Shown here in pieces: positions 42,256 to 50,780 of a stretch of DNA of 64,000 nt. Numbering within the stretch: the stretch's first letter is position 1; each line of letters begins with the position of its first letter. Position numbers and translations under genes: made by a program. The DNA comes from an uncultured Oscillospiraceae bacterium (GTDB lineage: Bacteria > Bacillota > Clostridia > Oscillospirales > Oscillospiraceae). Below the pieces are notes generated by a model. The model did not search any database. It saw only the letters and a program-made list of their open reading frames with translations, and was not told the DNA's origin. The DNA lies in the NCBI GenBank assembly GCA_910588495.1, contig CAJUPU010000001.1, positions 88,651-152,650 on the forward strand, in the 5' to 3' direction.

Positions 42256-42295
42256 GGACCACGTCATTATATCACACAGAAAGGAGGCGCGCAGG

Positions 42296-42370
42296 ATGAA
42301 AGGGATCGAGTTCGTGATCATGGACCACATGGGACAGCTGGGATATCTGCGCGCCTACAGCGTAGGATAG
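42296..42370 (+). CDS. 24-aa leader peptide ahead of the ABC exporter
   Basis: AAAGGAGGCGCGCAGG is followed by ATG and 24 codons ending in TAG; the peptide includes IEFVIMDHMGQLGYLRAYS. A perfect terminator lies 30 bases downstream and the exporter genes follow. This matches ribosome-mediated attenuation such as the bmrB leader of BmrCD in Bacillus subtilis, where ribosome stalling lets transcription proceed. A longer frame starting at 42104 begins before the promoter and is rejected. The order and ribosome site are seen; the mechanism is inferred. Confidence 0.75.
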   Translation: MKGIEFVIMDHMGQLGYLRAYSVG

Positions 42371-42400
42371 GGTCATCCTCTCCTGACGACTGCTTTTGCC

Positions 42401-42430
42401 GCGCCCCTCTGTCCAGAGGGGCGCTTTTTT
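42401..42430 (+). terminator. Conditional terminator between leader peptide and ABC genes
   Basis: GCGCCCCTCTG-TC-CAGAGGGGCGC stem (42401-42424) followed by six T. It lies 26 bp before the first exporter start, so readthrough is required for exporter expression from the promoter at 42227. Confidence 0.85.
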
Positions 42431-42455
42431 CATGCGCACAGGAAAGGAGGACCCT

Positions 42456-44297
42456 ATGAGACCCGACACAAGCTCCACATTTCGAGAAAAAGCGGGCCTG
42501 GTGCTGCGCTGCCTCCAGGGAAGCCGGGGCTTTTTCGCCGCGGCCATCCTGCTGGCTTTTTTGAACATCATCTGCAACGCCCTCATCCCCCAGATCATCC
42601 GCCTCACCATCGACTCGGTGCTGGGAGCCAAGGCCCCCGGCCTGCCCCGCTTCCTGCTGGCCCTGCTGCCGCTGGACCGGCTGCGGGCCGACCCCAGGAC
42701 CGCCCTGTGGGCCGCCGCCGGGGCGGTAGTACTGGCCGCCGCCCTGCGGGGCCTGTGCATCTACGGGATGCGGGTGAACCTGGCCAAGGGCTCCGAGGGC
42801 TTCGTGAAGAAGCTCCGGAACGACCTCTACCGCCACATCCAGCGCCTCGGCTTTGCCTGGCACACCACCCACGCCACCGGCGATGTCATCCAGCGGTGCA
42901 CCTCCGACGTGGAGGTGATCCGCACCTTCGTGTGCGTCCAGCTGACGGAGGTGGTGCGTACGGTGTTCATGATCGCGCTGTACATCGGCATCATGCTGGC
43001 CATGGACTGGCGGCTGGCCCTCATCGCCGTGGCCTTCCTGCCGGTCACCGGGCTGGCCTCCGGGGTGTTCTACGGCAAGATCTCCGCCCGGTTCCAGGCC
43101 GCGGACGAGGCGGAGGGCGAGCTGACCACCTGCGCCCAGGAGAACCTCACCGGCGTCCGGGTGGTCCGGGCCTTCGGCCGAGAGCGGTTCGAATCCGACC
43201 GTTTTGCCCGGAAAAACGAGCGTTTTTCCGCCTTGTGGGTCCGGTTGGGCAAGGTCCTCAGCATCTATTGGGCCTCCGGCGTGTTCCTGGTCTGCCTCCA
43301 GATCATGCTGGTGACGGTGGCGGGCGCCGCCGCCGCGGTGGAGGGCGCCATCACCCTGGGCCAGTTCCAGGCGTTCGTGATCTACAACAGCGCCATGGCC
43401 TGGCCGGTGCGTTCCCTGGGCCGGGTGCTGTCCGAGATGAGCAAGGCCGGGGTGTCCCTGGACCGGGTGGGCCAGATCCTCCGTGCCCGGGAGGAGTCCG
43501 ACCGCCCCGGGGCCCGGAACGTGGAGCTGGACGGCGACATCGTGTTTGACCACGTCACCTTCGGCTATGAGGGGCAGGAGGTCCTCCGGGACGTGTCCTT
43601 CACCATCCCCTGGGGGTCCACCTTCGCCATCCTGGGGGGCACCGGGTCCGGCAAGTCCACCCTGGTCCACCTGCTGGACCGGCTCTACGACCTGGAGGAG
43701 GGCCAGGGATCCATCACCATCGGCGGGGTGGACATCCGGGACATCCGGCGGGAGGACCTGCGCCGCCAGGTGGGGCTGGTGCTCCAGGAGCCTTTCCTGT
43801 TCTCCCAGACCATCCGGGAGAACATCACCGCCGCCCGGCCCGACGCCTCGGAGGAGGAGCTGCGCGCCTGCATCCAGACCGCCTGCGTGGACGAGGCCAT
43901 CGCCGACCTGCCCCAGGGGTGGGACACCGTGGTGGGCGAACGGGGGGTCACCCTGTCCGGCGGGCAGAAGCAGCGGGTGGCCATCGCCCGGATGCTGCTG
44001 CAAAACGCCCCGGTGATGGTGTTCGACGACGCTCTGTCCGCCGTGGACCCGGAGACCGATGCCAAGATCCGCGCCGCTTTGAAGGAGCGCATGGCCCGCT
44101 CCACCGTGATCCTCATCTCCCACCGGGTGACCACGCTGATGCAGGCCGACCAGATCCTGGTGCTGGACAAGGGCCGGGCGGCGGACCTGGGCACCCACGG
44201 GGAGCTGGCCGCCCGCCCGGGCATCTACCAGGAGATCTGCGACATCCAGATGAGCCGGGACGACCGGGCGCTGATAGAGGAAGGAGGGGACGCCTGA
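42456..44297 (+). CDS. ABC exporter half-transporter, degenerate-site subunit (BmrC-like)
   Basis: Type IV ABC exporter of 613 residues: six membrane helices (about 20-320) then a nucleotide-binding domain with Walker A GGTGSGKST near 395, signature LSGGQ near 500, and Walker B MVFDDALSAVD near 523. The residue after the Walker B Asp is Asp, not the catalytic Glu, marking the degenerate subunit of heterodimeric multidrug exporters. GGAAAGGAGG precedes the ATG. Stop and the next start overlap (TGATG). Confidence 0.93.
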   Translation: MRPDTSSTFREKAGLVLRCLQGSRGFFAAAILLAFLNIICNALIPQIIRLTIDSVLGAKAPGLPRFLLALLPLDRLRADPRTALWAAAGAVVLAAALRGLCIYGMRVNLAKGSEGFVKKLRNDLYRHIQRLGFAWHTTHATGDVIQRCTSDVEVIRTFVCVQLTEVVRTVFMIALYIGIMLAMDWRLALIAVAFLPVTGLASGVFYGKISARFQAADEAEGELTTCAQENLTGVRVVRAFGRERFESDRFARKNERFSALWVRLGKVLSIYWASGVFLVCLQIMLVTVAGAAAAVEGAITLGQFQAFVIYNSAMAWPVRSLGRVLSEMSKAGVSLDRVGQILRAREESDRPGARNVELDGDIVFDHVTFGYEGQEVLRDVSFTIPWGSTFAILGGTGSGKSTLVHLLDRLYDLEEGQGSITIGGVDIRDIRREDLRRQVGLVLQEPFLFSQTIRENITAARPDASEEELRACIQTACVDEAIADLPQGWDTVVGERGVTLSGGQKQRVAIARMLLQNAPVMVFDDALSAVDPETDAKIRAALKERMARSTVILISHRVTTLMQADQILVLDKGRAADLGTHGELAARPGIYQEICDIQMSRDDRALIEEGGDA

Positions 44298-46126
44298 TGG
44301 CCGCCTTTGACGAAAAAGAATATATCCAGGACTTCGACTGGTCCATCTGGAAGCGGATCTTTCCCATCATGGGCCGGTACAAGGGCTTTCTGGCGGGCAT
44401 GATCGCCTCCAGCGCCCTGAGCTGCGCCGCCGACGTGCTCTACCCCCTGTTCCAGCGCCACGCCATCGCCGGGTTCATTGAGGCGGGCGCCCTGGACGGC
44501 CTGGGTCCCTTCGCCCTGGCCTACGCCGCCGTCATCCTAGTCCAGAGCATCCTGGTGGTGGCGGGCACCCGCTGTGCCATGAACACCGAGATGTACATGG
44601 GCCGGGACCTGCGCCAGGGCCTGTTCGACCACCTCCAGACCCTGTCCCTGTCCTTCTACAACGTGACCCCGGTGGGCTATCTCCTCACCCGGATCACCAA
44701 CGACACCAACCGCATCGCGGGCAATCTGGCCTGGGGGCTGTTCGACCTCACCGACGCCGTTTTTTACGTGTCCGGCAGCTTTCTGGCCATGCTGGCGCTG
44801 AACTGGCAGCTGGGGCTGGTGGTGATCCTCATCGTGCCCATCATGGCGGCGCTGACGGGCTGGTTCCAGCCCCGCATCCTCCACTGGACCCGAAGGGTGC
44901 GCAGGCTCAATTCCAAGATCACCGGGGCTTTCAACGAGGGCATCACCGGGGCCAAGACCACCAAGACCCTGGTGATCGAGGAGAAGAGCATCTGCGGCTT
45001 CCGGGCGCTCACCGGCGAGATGGACCGCTCCGCCGTCCGGGCCGCCCGGCTCAACGCGGTGTATATCCCCCTCACCCTGTTCTTCTCCACCCTGACGGTG
45101 GCCATCGTGCTGCTGCGGGGCGGGCTGCTGGTGGAGGAGCAGGTACTGGACCTGGCCACCCTGTCCGCCTTCGTGGCCTACGCCATCAACATTTTCGAGC
45201 CCATCCAGAACCTGACGGCCAACCTGGCGGAGTTCATGGCGGTCCAGGCGTCCATCGAGCGGGTCACCGGCCTGTTGGATGAGAAACCCCAGATCGCCGA
45301 CGCCCCGCCGGTGGTGGAGCGATACGGCGACTGCTTCCACCCCAAGCGGGAGAACTGGGAGCCGCTGAGGGGCGAGATCGAGTTCAAAGACGTGACCTTC
45401 CGCTATCCCGACGGCGGGGACAACGTGCTGGAGCACTTCGACCTGCACATCCCGGCGGGCGCCACCGTGGCCATCGTTGGGGAGACCGGGGCGGGCAAGT
45501 CCACCCTGGTCAACCTGGTCTGCCGGTTCTTCGAACCCACCCAGGGTCAGATTCTGATCGACGGCCGGGACTACCGGGAGCGCAGCCAGCTCTGGCTCCA
45601 CTCCAACATCGGCTATGTGCTGCAAAGCCCCCACCTCTTCTCCGGCTCCCTGCGGGAGAACATCCGCTATGGCCGGCTGGACGCCACCGACCAGGAGGTG
45701 GAGGCGGCGGCCCGGGCCGTGTCCGCCGACCAGGTGGCGGCCAAGCTGGACAAGGGCTGGGACAGCGACGTGGGCGAGGAGGGCGGACGGCTGTCCACCG
45801 GGGAAAAGCAGCTCATCTCCTTCGCCCGGGCCGTGCTGGCCGACCCCCGCATCTTCGTGCTGGACGAGGCCACCTCCTCCATCGACACCCAGACCGAGCA
45901 GGATATCCAAAACGCCATCGACCACCTCCTGAGGGACCGGACCTCCTTTCTCATCGCCCACCGGCTGTCCACCATCCGCAAGGCGGACCTGATCTTGGTG
46001 GTCCGGGACGGCAAGATCGTGGAGCGGGGCACCCACCGGTCCCTCCTGCGGGCGCGGGGCTATTACCACGACCTGTACAGCAGGCAGTTCGCCGAGGAGA
46101 ACGCGGCAAAGGTGCTGGGGGCCTGA
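44297..46126 (+). CDS. ABC exporter half-transporter, catalytic-site subunit (BmrD-like)
   Basis: Second half-transporter of 609 residues, translationally coupled to the first. It has six membrane helices, then Walker A GETGAGKST near 395, an altered signature LSTGEKQ near 498 and Walker B FVLDEATSSID near 520 with the catalytic Glu. Its altered signature complements the partner's altered Walker B, so one ATP site is intact and one is not. The pair probably exports drugs or lipophilic compounds; substrate is unknown. Confidence 0.93.
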   Translation: MAAFDEKEYIQDFDWSIWKRIFPIMGRYKGFLAGMIASSALSCAADVLYPLFQRHAIAGFIEAGALDGLGPFALAYAAVILVQSILVVAGTRCAMNTEMYMGRDLRQGLFDHLQTLSLSFYNVTPVGYLLTRITNDTNRIAGNLAWGLFDLTDAVFYVSGSFLAMLALNWQLGLVVILIVPIMAALTGWFQPRILHWTRRVRRLNSKITGAFNEGITGAKTTKTLVIEEKSICGFRALTGEMDRSAVRAARLNAVYIPLTLFFSTLTVAIVLLRGGLLVEEQVLDLATLSAFVAYAINIFEPIQNLTANLAEFMAVQASIERVTGLLDEKPQIADAPPVVERYGDCFHPKRENWEPLRGEIEFKDVTFRYPDGGDNVLEHFDLHIPAGATVAIVGETGAGKSTLVNLVCRFFEPTQGQILIDGRDYRERSQLWLHSNIGYVLQSPHLFSGSLRENIRYGRLDATDQEVEAAARAVSADQVAAKLDKGWDSDVGEEGGRLSTGEKQLISFARAVLADPRIFVLDEATSSIDTQTEQDIQNAIDHLLRDRTSFLIAHRLSTIRKADLILVVRDGKIVERGTHRSLLRARGYYHDLYSRQFAEENAAKVLGA

Positions 46127-46136
46127 GACGCAAAAA

Positions 46137-46166
46137 GACCGCCCGCCGCATATGCGGCGGGCGGTC
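46137..46166. terminator. Bidirectional terminator between ABC operon and coiled-coil gene
   Basis: GACCGCCCGCCGCA-TA-TGCGGCGGGCGGTC with AAAAA before it, which reads as TTTTT on the minus strand; it serves both convergent genes. Confidence 0.8.
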
Positions 46167-46180
46167 CTTCTCTAAAAACA

Positions 46181-46909
46181 TCACGCCTGCACGTTGACCT
46201 GGGGCGCCTCCATGGGGGCGTCCACATCCGCGGCGGCCAGCTGGACCCCGACGGAGTAGCCCTGGAGGGCGGTGTCCAGCGATGTCTGGGCGGCGGCGCC
46301 CAGCTGCTCTGCCTGGGCCCTCAGCTCCATCTTGGTGGCGGTGAGCTGGTCTGCCTGGCGGTTGGCCACCTCTGTCTCCCGGAAATAGCCCGACTCCCGG
46401 ACGGCCCGCATGGCCTGGCTCCGGCGCAGCTCCTGCTTGATGCGCTGGGCCTCCCGGCGCTTGTTCTCCCGCATCATCCGCTTCTGGCGGGCCCGGGCCA
46501 GCTGCTCCCGGCTGATCTCCAGCTTCTTTTTGTTGGCGCGGCTCACCGCCTTCTTCAGCTGGCTGACGGCGGCGCGGATCTGGTCGGCATGGTCCGGGTC
46601 AGACCGCTGGGCGGCCTCCAGCTGGACGAGGCGGCGGCGGGCATACCCGGCGGCGGAGCTCACCTGAGACTGGGTCTTGGCCCGGTTCAGCCGGGCATAC
46701 GCCTCCAGCGGGGCATCGCCGTACCTGGGCGTGGCCTTGGCCAGCTTGAATTTCTCCCGCTGGTCGTTCGCCTTCTCCTTGGCGTCCTGGATCATCTCGT
46801 GAAGGGTGGTGCGGCTCTCCTCCTGCTTTTTCAGCGACTGCGTCAGCAGATCGTGCTGTTCCTCCGCCTGGTCCTCGCGGCCCATGGCGGAGATGGGCTG
46901 GATCGCCAT
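46181..46909 (-). CDS. Coiled-coil protein of unknown function (242 aa)
   Basis: Soluble, very charged protein. After MAIQPISAM the bulk is predicted coiled coil (residues about 12-60, 75-180 rich in Lys/Arg/Glu/Ala/Gln, such as ISREQLARARQKRMMRENKRREAQRIKQ in part). The C-terminal part is Ala/Gln-rich with VGVQLAAADVDAPME. No membrane segment, cysteine or catalytic motif is seen. It starts after AAAGGAGGG and ends at the shared terminator. I do not recognise it; a scaffold, sporulation or flagellar-type role is possible but unsupported. Confidence 0.85.
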   Translation of the reverse strand: MAIQPISAMGREDQAEEQHDLLTQSLKKQEESRTTLHEMIQDAKEKANDQREKFKLAKATPRYGDAPLEAYARLNRAKTQSQVSSAAGYARRRLVQLEAAQRSDPDHADQIRAAVSQLKKAVSRANKKKLEISREQLARARQKRMMRENKRREAQRIKQELRRSQAMRAVRESGYFRETEVANRQADQLTATKMELRAQAEQLGAAAQTSLDTALQGYSVGVQLAAADVDAPMEAPQVNVQA

Positions 46910-46980
46910 GACTTGCCCTCCTTTCCAGCTCTTCTATTTCATATATCGGCAGGAGCTGGAAAAAGGAAAGGGGTGAGAAG

Positions 46981-48372
46981 TCATTTTTTTGCCGCCCGGG
47001 GCCGGAGGGGGGTGCCCTCCTCCCCCATCCGACGGAACAGCCGCATCAGGATGGCCACGGCGGCCGCGGCCAGCACCACCTCCGCCACGGTCTGGGCCCA
47101 GGCCAGGCCGTAGGGGGGGAAGAAGTAGTTGAGGATGTATAGGGCCGGGATCTCCAGCACGATCTTGCGCAGGATGGCGAACAACAGGGCGTACTGCCCC
47201 AGGCCGCAGGCCTGGAACACGCCCACCGCCAGAAAGTCCAGGCACAGAAAGGGCTGGGCCACGCACATATACCGCAGGAACCGGGAGCCGTAGGCCACCA
47301 CCGCCTCCGTTTTCATGAACATGCCGATCAGCGTCCCCGAGGCGAAGAAATAGCCCACCGACACCACCACCATGAAGGACAGCGAGATCTTCCCCGCAAA
47401 CAGGACCGCCTTTTTCAGCCGGGAGACATTGCCGCTGCCGTAGTTGTAGCTCACCAGAGGCATGAGGCCCTGGGAGACGCCCATGGCAACGTACATAGGG
47501 ATCATGTTGAGCTTGTAGGAGATGCCCATGGCGGCAATGGCGTCCGGGCCGAAGGCGGCGGTGAAATTGTTGAGCACCGTCATGCCGGTGACGTTGAGCA
47601 GGTTCTGGATGGAGGCGGGCACCCCCACCCCGAACACCCCCCGCACCAGCTCCCTCCGGGGCAGGGCCATGGAGGGCCGGACGCAGACGTAGGTGTTCCC
47701 CCGCCGGACGAAGAGCAGCACAAAGAAGTACAGGCAGGCGAAGCAGTTGGACAGGAAGGTGGCCAGCCCCGCCCCCGCCGCCCCCATGTCCAGCCCCCAG
47801 GGGAGGATGAAGATGGGGTCCAGCACGATGTTCAGCGCGCAGCCGCTCATGGTGCCGATGCTGGCGTGGAGGGTGGCCCCCTCCGCCCGCACCAGATAGG
47901 CCAGTACCACGTTGAGGATGGCGGGCGCCGCCCCGCAGCTCACCGTCCAGCGCATGTACTCCAGGGTGGCCTGGGCGGTGGCGCTGTCCGCCCCCAGCCG
48001 GACCAGCAGGGGGCCGCGGAACGCGGTGGCCAGCAGGGAGAACACGATCCCGCTGAACAGGGCGCAGTAGAAGCCGAAGGCGGAGCTGCGGCGCACCGTG
48101 TCGTGATCCTTCGCGCCCAGCGCCCGGCTCATCATGCTGGAGGAGCCCACGCCGAACAGGTTGTTCACCGCGTTGAAGGCCAGCAGAACCGGCGCGGCCA
48201 GGGTGACGGCGGAGTTCTGGATGGAGTCCTGGAGCATCCCCACGAAATAGGTGTCCGCCAGATTGTACAGCACCATCACCAGCGAACTGAGCACGGTGGG
48301 GACGGACAGGGTGAGCACCGCACGGGGGATGGACATCTGTTCAAACAGCTCTGTCTTTTGCGCGTTTTTCAT
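46981..48372 (-). CDS. MATE family efflux transporter (second copy)
   Basis: Protein of 463 residues with twelve expected helices; MSIPRAVLTLSVPTVLSSLVMVLYNLADTYFVGM begins half one and FGVGVPASIQNLLNVTGMTVLNNF begins half two. It exports cationic drugs or metabolites in exchange for Na+ or H+. GAGGAGATC precedes the ATG. It differs clearly from the MATE at 29626, so the two are paralogues and not a recent duplicate. Confidence 0.93.
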   Translation of the reverse strand: MKNAQKTELFEQMSIPRAVLTLSVPTVLSSLVMVLYNLADTYFVGMLQDSIQNSAVTLAAPVLLAFNAVNNLFGVGSSSMMSRALGAKDHDTVRRSSAFGFYCALFSGIVFSLLATAFRGPLLVRLGADSATAQATLEYMRWTVSCGAAPAILNVVLAYLVRAEGATLHASIGTMSGCALNIVLDPIFILPWGLDMGAAGAGLATFLSNCFACLYFFVLLFVRRGNTYVCVRPSMALPRRELVRGVFGVGVPASIQNLLNVTGMTVLNNFTAAFGPDAIAAMGISYKLNMIPMYVAMGVSQGLMPLVSYNYGSGNVSRLKKAVLFAGKISLSFMVVVSVGYFFASGTLIGMFMKTEAVVAYGSRFLRYMCVAQPFLCLDFLAVGVFQACGLGQYALLFAILRKIVLEIPALYILNYFFPPYGLAWAQTVAEVVLAAAAVAILMRLFRRMGEEGTPLRPRAAKK

Positions 48373-48408
48373 TTGATCTCCTCAGCTCCTCAAATGTCAG
48401 TAAATTTT

Positions 48409-48437
48409 ATTATACCATGGAATGGGCGCGATGGAAA
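48409..48437 (-). promoter_or_regulatory. Probable promoter of the second MATE gene
   Basis: Minus strand: TTTCCA (48437-48432), 17-bp spacer, TATAAT (48414-48409). A plus-strand extended -10 (TGG-TATACT, 48500-48508) lies nearby for the divergent permease gene. Confidence 0.65.
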
Positions 48438-48499
48438 GCCGCATTTTGCAAAACGGCCCCGCTTACAGTCGAAAAATGCTACCTATTTTTTGTCAGGTG

Positions 48500-48508
48500 T
48501 GGTATACT
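48500..48508 (+). promoter_or_regulatory. Extended -10 element for the type-IV-permease-like gene
   Basis: TGG directly before TATACT fits an extended -10 promoter; no good -35 box is visible, which extended -10 promoters can tolerate. Confidence 0.5.
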
Positions 48509-48566
48509 GGACAAGACCATCGGCCCCCGCGGGGCCAATACGGCACGGAAAGGCTTGGGACCATCC

Positions 48567-49871
48567 ATGTTTGAACGATATGAGCTGGCGCTGTATCTGA
48601 TCATCTACTCTTTTTTTGGCTGGGCGGCGGAGGCGGGCTGGTACGCCGTAACCCGGCGGAAGTTCTGCAACCGGGGCGTGGTGGGGCTGCCGCTGGTGCT
48701 GTGCTACGGCTTCACCTTCGTGCTGCTGATCCTGGTGCTGCCCACCCTGGCGGGCCGCCATGTCCTCTCCTTTCTGGCCACTATGGTGGTGTCCGCCGTG
48801 GTGGAGCGCATCGGCGACCACTTTTTCCAGCGGGTGGGGCCCAAGATCCGGTGGGACCAGGAGCGCAGCCGTCTGCTGTCCGGCACCGGCAAGGGCCTGC
48901 TGTCCTCCGCCCTGGTGGCCGGGGTGTACTACCTGACCTACCTCATCATCCACCCGGTGCTCACCGCCGGGCTGACTTTGGTGCCCGGGCTGCTGCGGCA
49001 GATCGTCGTCATCGTCACCTTCCTCCTCGTGGGGCTGGACTTCGCCGCCGTGTCCTACGCCGTGCGCACCGGCGACGCCTCCCGGTATGAGGAGCGGCTG
49101 GCGGCCGGGGGCCAGGGCAGGCTGGCCGCCCACCTCTACAACGCCGTGTGGAAACGCCTGCAAAAAGCCTACCCGGGGATCCGGCAGGCCGGCGAAGAGG
49201 AACAGGGGACCTACACTTTTGCCAAAGGGCTGTGCTGGGACAAGCTGGTGTGGGTGTTCCTCCTCTCCGCCCTGCTGGGGGACATCATCGAGACCTTCTG
49301 GTGCGGCCTGGTGGACGGCCAGTGGATGAACCGCTCCAGCGTGCTCTACGGCCCCTTCAGCTTCGTGTGGGGACTGGGGGCGGTGGTGCTCACCGTGACC
49401 CTCCAGGGGCTGGCGGAGCGGAACGACCGCTATGTGTTCGCCGCCGGGTTCATCGTGGGCGGCGCCTACGAGTACCTTTGCAGCGTGTTCACCGAGCTGG
49501 TGTTCGGCACGGTGTTCTGGGATTACAGCGACATGCCGCTGAACATCGGCGGGCGGACCAACGTGCTGTTCTGCTTCTTCTGGGGCGTGCTGGCGGTGGT
49601 GTGGATCAAGATCGTCTATCCCCCCATGTCCAAGGGGATCGAGTCCCTGCCCCCTCTGGCGGGCAAGATCGCCACCTGGATCGTGGTGCTCTTCATGGGC
49701 TGCAACGCCCTGCTCACCAGCGCCGCCATGCTGCGCTACACGGAACGGCCCGTCCACCCCGAGCCCGCCAACGCCTTCCAGGAGATCCTGGACCGGCAGT
49801 ATGGGGACGCGCGCATGGAGCAGCGCTGGCCCAACATGATCGTGACGGAGGGAGGCGGCGGCCGGTCATGA
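48567..49871 (+). CDS. Putative ABC-transporter type IV (YesE-like) membrane protein, two-unit
   Basis: Polytopic protein of 434 residues. The C-terminal half (about 215-375) has the type IV putative permease pattern: ALLGDIIETFWCGLVDGQWM, NRSSVLYGPFSFVWGLGA and FTELVFGTVFWDYSDMPLNIGGRTN. The N-terminal half repeats the layout in weaker form (FFGWAAEAGWYAVTRRKFCNRG, GLPLVLCYGF), suggesting a duplicated unit. About ten hydrophobic segments in total. Function is unknown. The start ATG follows GGAAAGGCTTGG with a longer spacing than usual. Its TGA overlaps the next gene's ATG (ATGA). Confidence 0.8.
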   Translation: MFERYELALYLIIYSFFGWAAEAGWYAVTRRKFCNRGVVGLPLVLCYGFTFVLLILVLPTLAGRHVLSFLATMVVSAVVERIGDHFFQRVGPKIRWDQERSRLLSGTGKGLLSSALVAGVYYLTYLIIHPVLTAGLTLVPGLLRQIVVIVTFLLVGLDFAAVSYAVRTGDASRYEERLAAGGQGRLAAHLYNAVWKRLQKAYPGIRQAGEEEQGTYTFAKGLCWDKLVWVFLLSALLGDIIETFWCGLVDGQWMNRSSVLYGPFSFVWGLGAVVLTVTLQGLAERNDRYVFAAGFIVGGAYEYLCSVFTELVFGTVFWDYSDMPLNIGGRTNVLFCFFWGVLAVVWIKIVYPPMSKGIESLPPLAGKIATWIVVLFMGCNALLTSAAMLRYTERPVHPEPANAFQEILDRQYGDARMEQRWPNMIVTEGGGGRS

Positions 49872-50740
49872 CCCTCAAGCAGATCGAGTACTTCCAGGCC
49901 GTCTGCGCCCGGGGGAACATCTCCGCGGCGGCGGAGGACCTGTTCGTCTCCCGCTCCGTGGTCTCCCGGGCCATCTCCGAGCTGGAGGAGGAGTTCAATG
50001 TCCAGATCTTCCTGCGCTCCAAAAGCGGCGTCGCCCTCACCGAGGGGGGCAAGATCCTGGCCCAGCTGTTCTCCTCCTTCACCGCCAACTGCGACTCGGC
50101 CAAGGCCCGCATCTCCTCCCTCCAGACCGGGAGAGAGAGCTGGTCCCTCCGCCTGGGGGTCACCCCCACCAACGCCTACTGCATCTACCGCACCTGCCTG
50201 GAGTCCTTCCAGCAGCAAAATCCCCACATCAGCCTCTACATCGAGGAATACAGCGCCTATTCCGCCTGGCGGCTGCTCCAGGCCGGAAAACTGGACGCCT
50301 TCTTTACCCCCGTCCGGCCTGACCCGGAGGACTTCGACAGCCTGGAGCTCTACCCCAATCCCTCCATGCTGGGGGCGGTGGACACCGACCCCCTCTGCCA
50401 GCGGGACAGCGTGGGAGTGGAGGAGGTGCTGGACCTGCCCCTGGGCTTCTTCAACGCCCCGGTGCCCATCGAGTCCCTGCTGCGCACCTGTGCCGAGGCC
50501 ATGGGCAAGGAGCTGAACATCGTCATACGCACCTCCGACCAGATGCTGCTGCGGGAGATGACCCAAATGGGCCGGATCTATCCCATCCTGCCCCTGGACA
50601 TGATGGCCACCTGGCAGGGGGTGCGCCAGCTCCCCCTGGACTTCGTCAACCCCAGCACCAACCGCCTGGTGTGGAGCCGGGCCCTCCGGCCCAGCCCGCC
50701 CATGGAGGCTTTTTTGGGCTTCATGAGCTTCATGCGGTGA
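49868..50740 (+). CDS. LysR-family transcriptional regulator
   Basis: LysR-type regulator of 290 residues. The winged HTH (TLKQIEYFQAVCARGNISAAAEDLFVSRSVVSRAISELEEEFNVQIFLRSKSGVALTEGG in part) is at 1-60, followed by a ligand-binding PBP-like domain (LRLGVTPTNAYCIYRTCLESF). It overlaps the membrane gene by four bases and so is co-translated with it. It faces the FAD oxidoreductase/transporter operon tail-to-tail. LysR proteins usually control neighbours, so either unit could be its target. Confidence 0.92.
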   Translation: MTLKQIEYFQAVCARGNISAAAEDLFVSRSVVSRAISELEEEFNVQIFLRSKSGVALTEGGKILAQLFSSFTANCDSAKARISSLQTGRESWSLRLGVTPTNAYCIYRTCLESFQQQNPHISLYIEEYSAYSAWRLLQAGKLDAFFTPVRPDPEDFDSLELYPNPSMLGAVDTDPLCQRDSVGVEEVLDLPLGFFNAPVPIESLLRTCAEAMGKELNIVIRTSDQMLLREMTQMGRIYPILPLDMMATWQGVRQLPLDFVNPSTNRLVWSRALRPSPPMEAFLGFMSFMR

Positions 50741-50744
50741 CAAA

Positions 50745-50780
50745 GGAGCGGCCCCCGAAATTTCGGGGGCCGCTCCTTTT
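50745..50780. terminator. Terminator between LysR gene and the FAD operon
   Basis: A 16-bp perfect stem, GGAGCGGCCCCCGAAA / TTTCGGGGGCCGCTCC, followed by TTTT on the plus strand. It touches the end of the small Cys-rich gene on the minus side. Confidence 0.85.

Noticed and set aside
42104..42295. Longer 88-residue version of the ABC leader peptide
   Set aside because: It would begin upstream of the promoter at 42227, so it cannot be on that transcript; the ribosome site supports the 24-codon form.
49148..49867. LysR frame extended upstream to 530 residues
   Set aside because: The extension overlaps the membrane gene out of frame and has no domain; the HTH starts at 49868.
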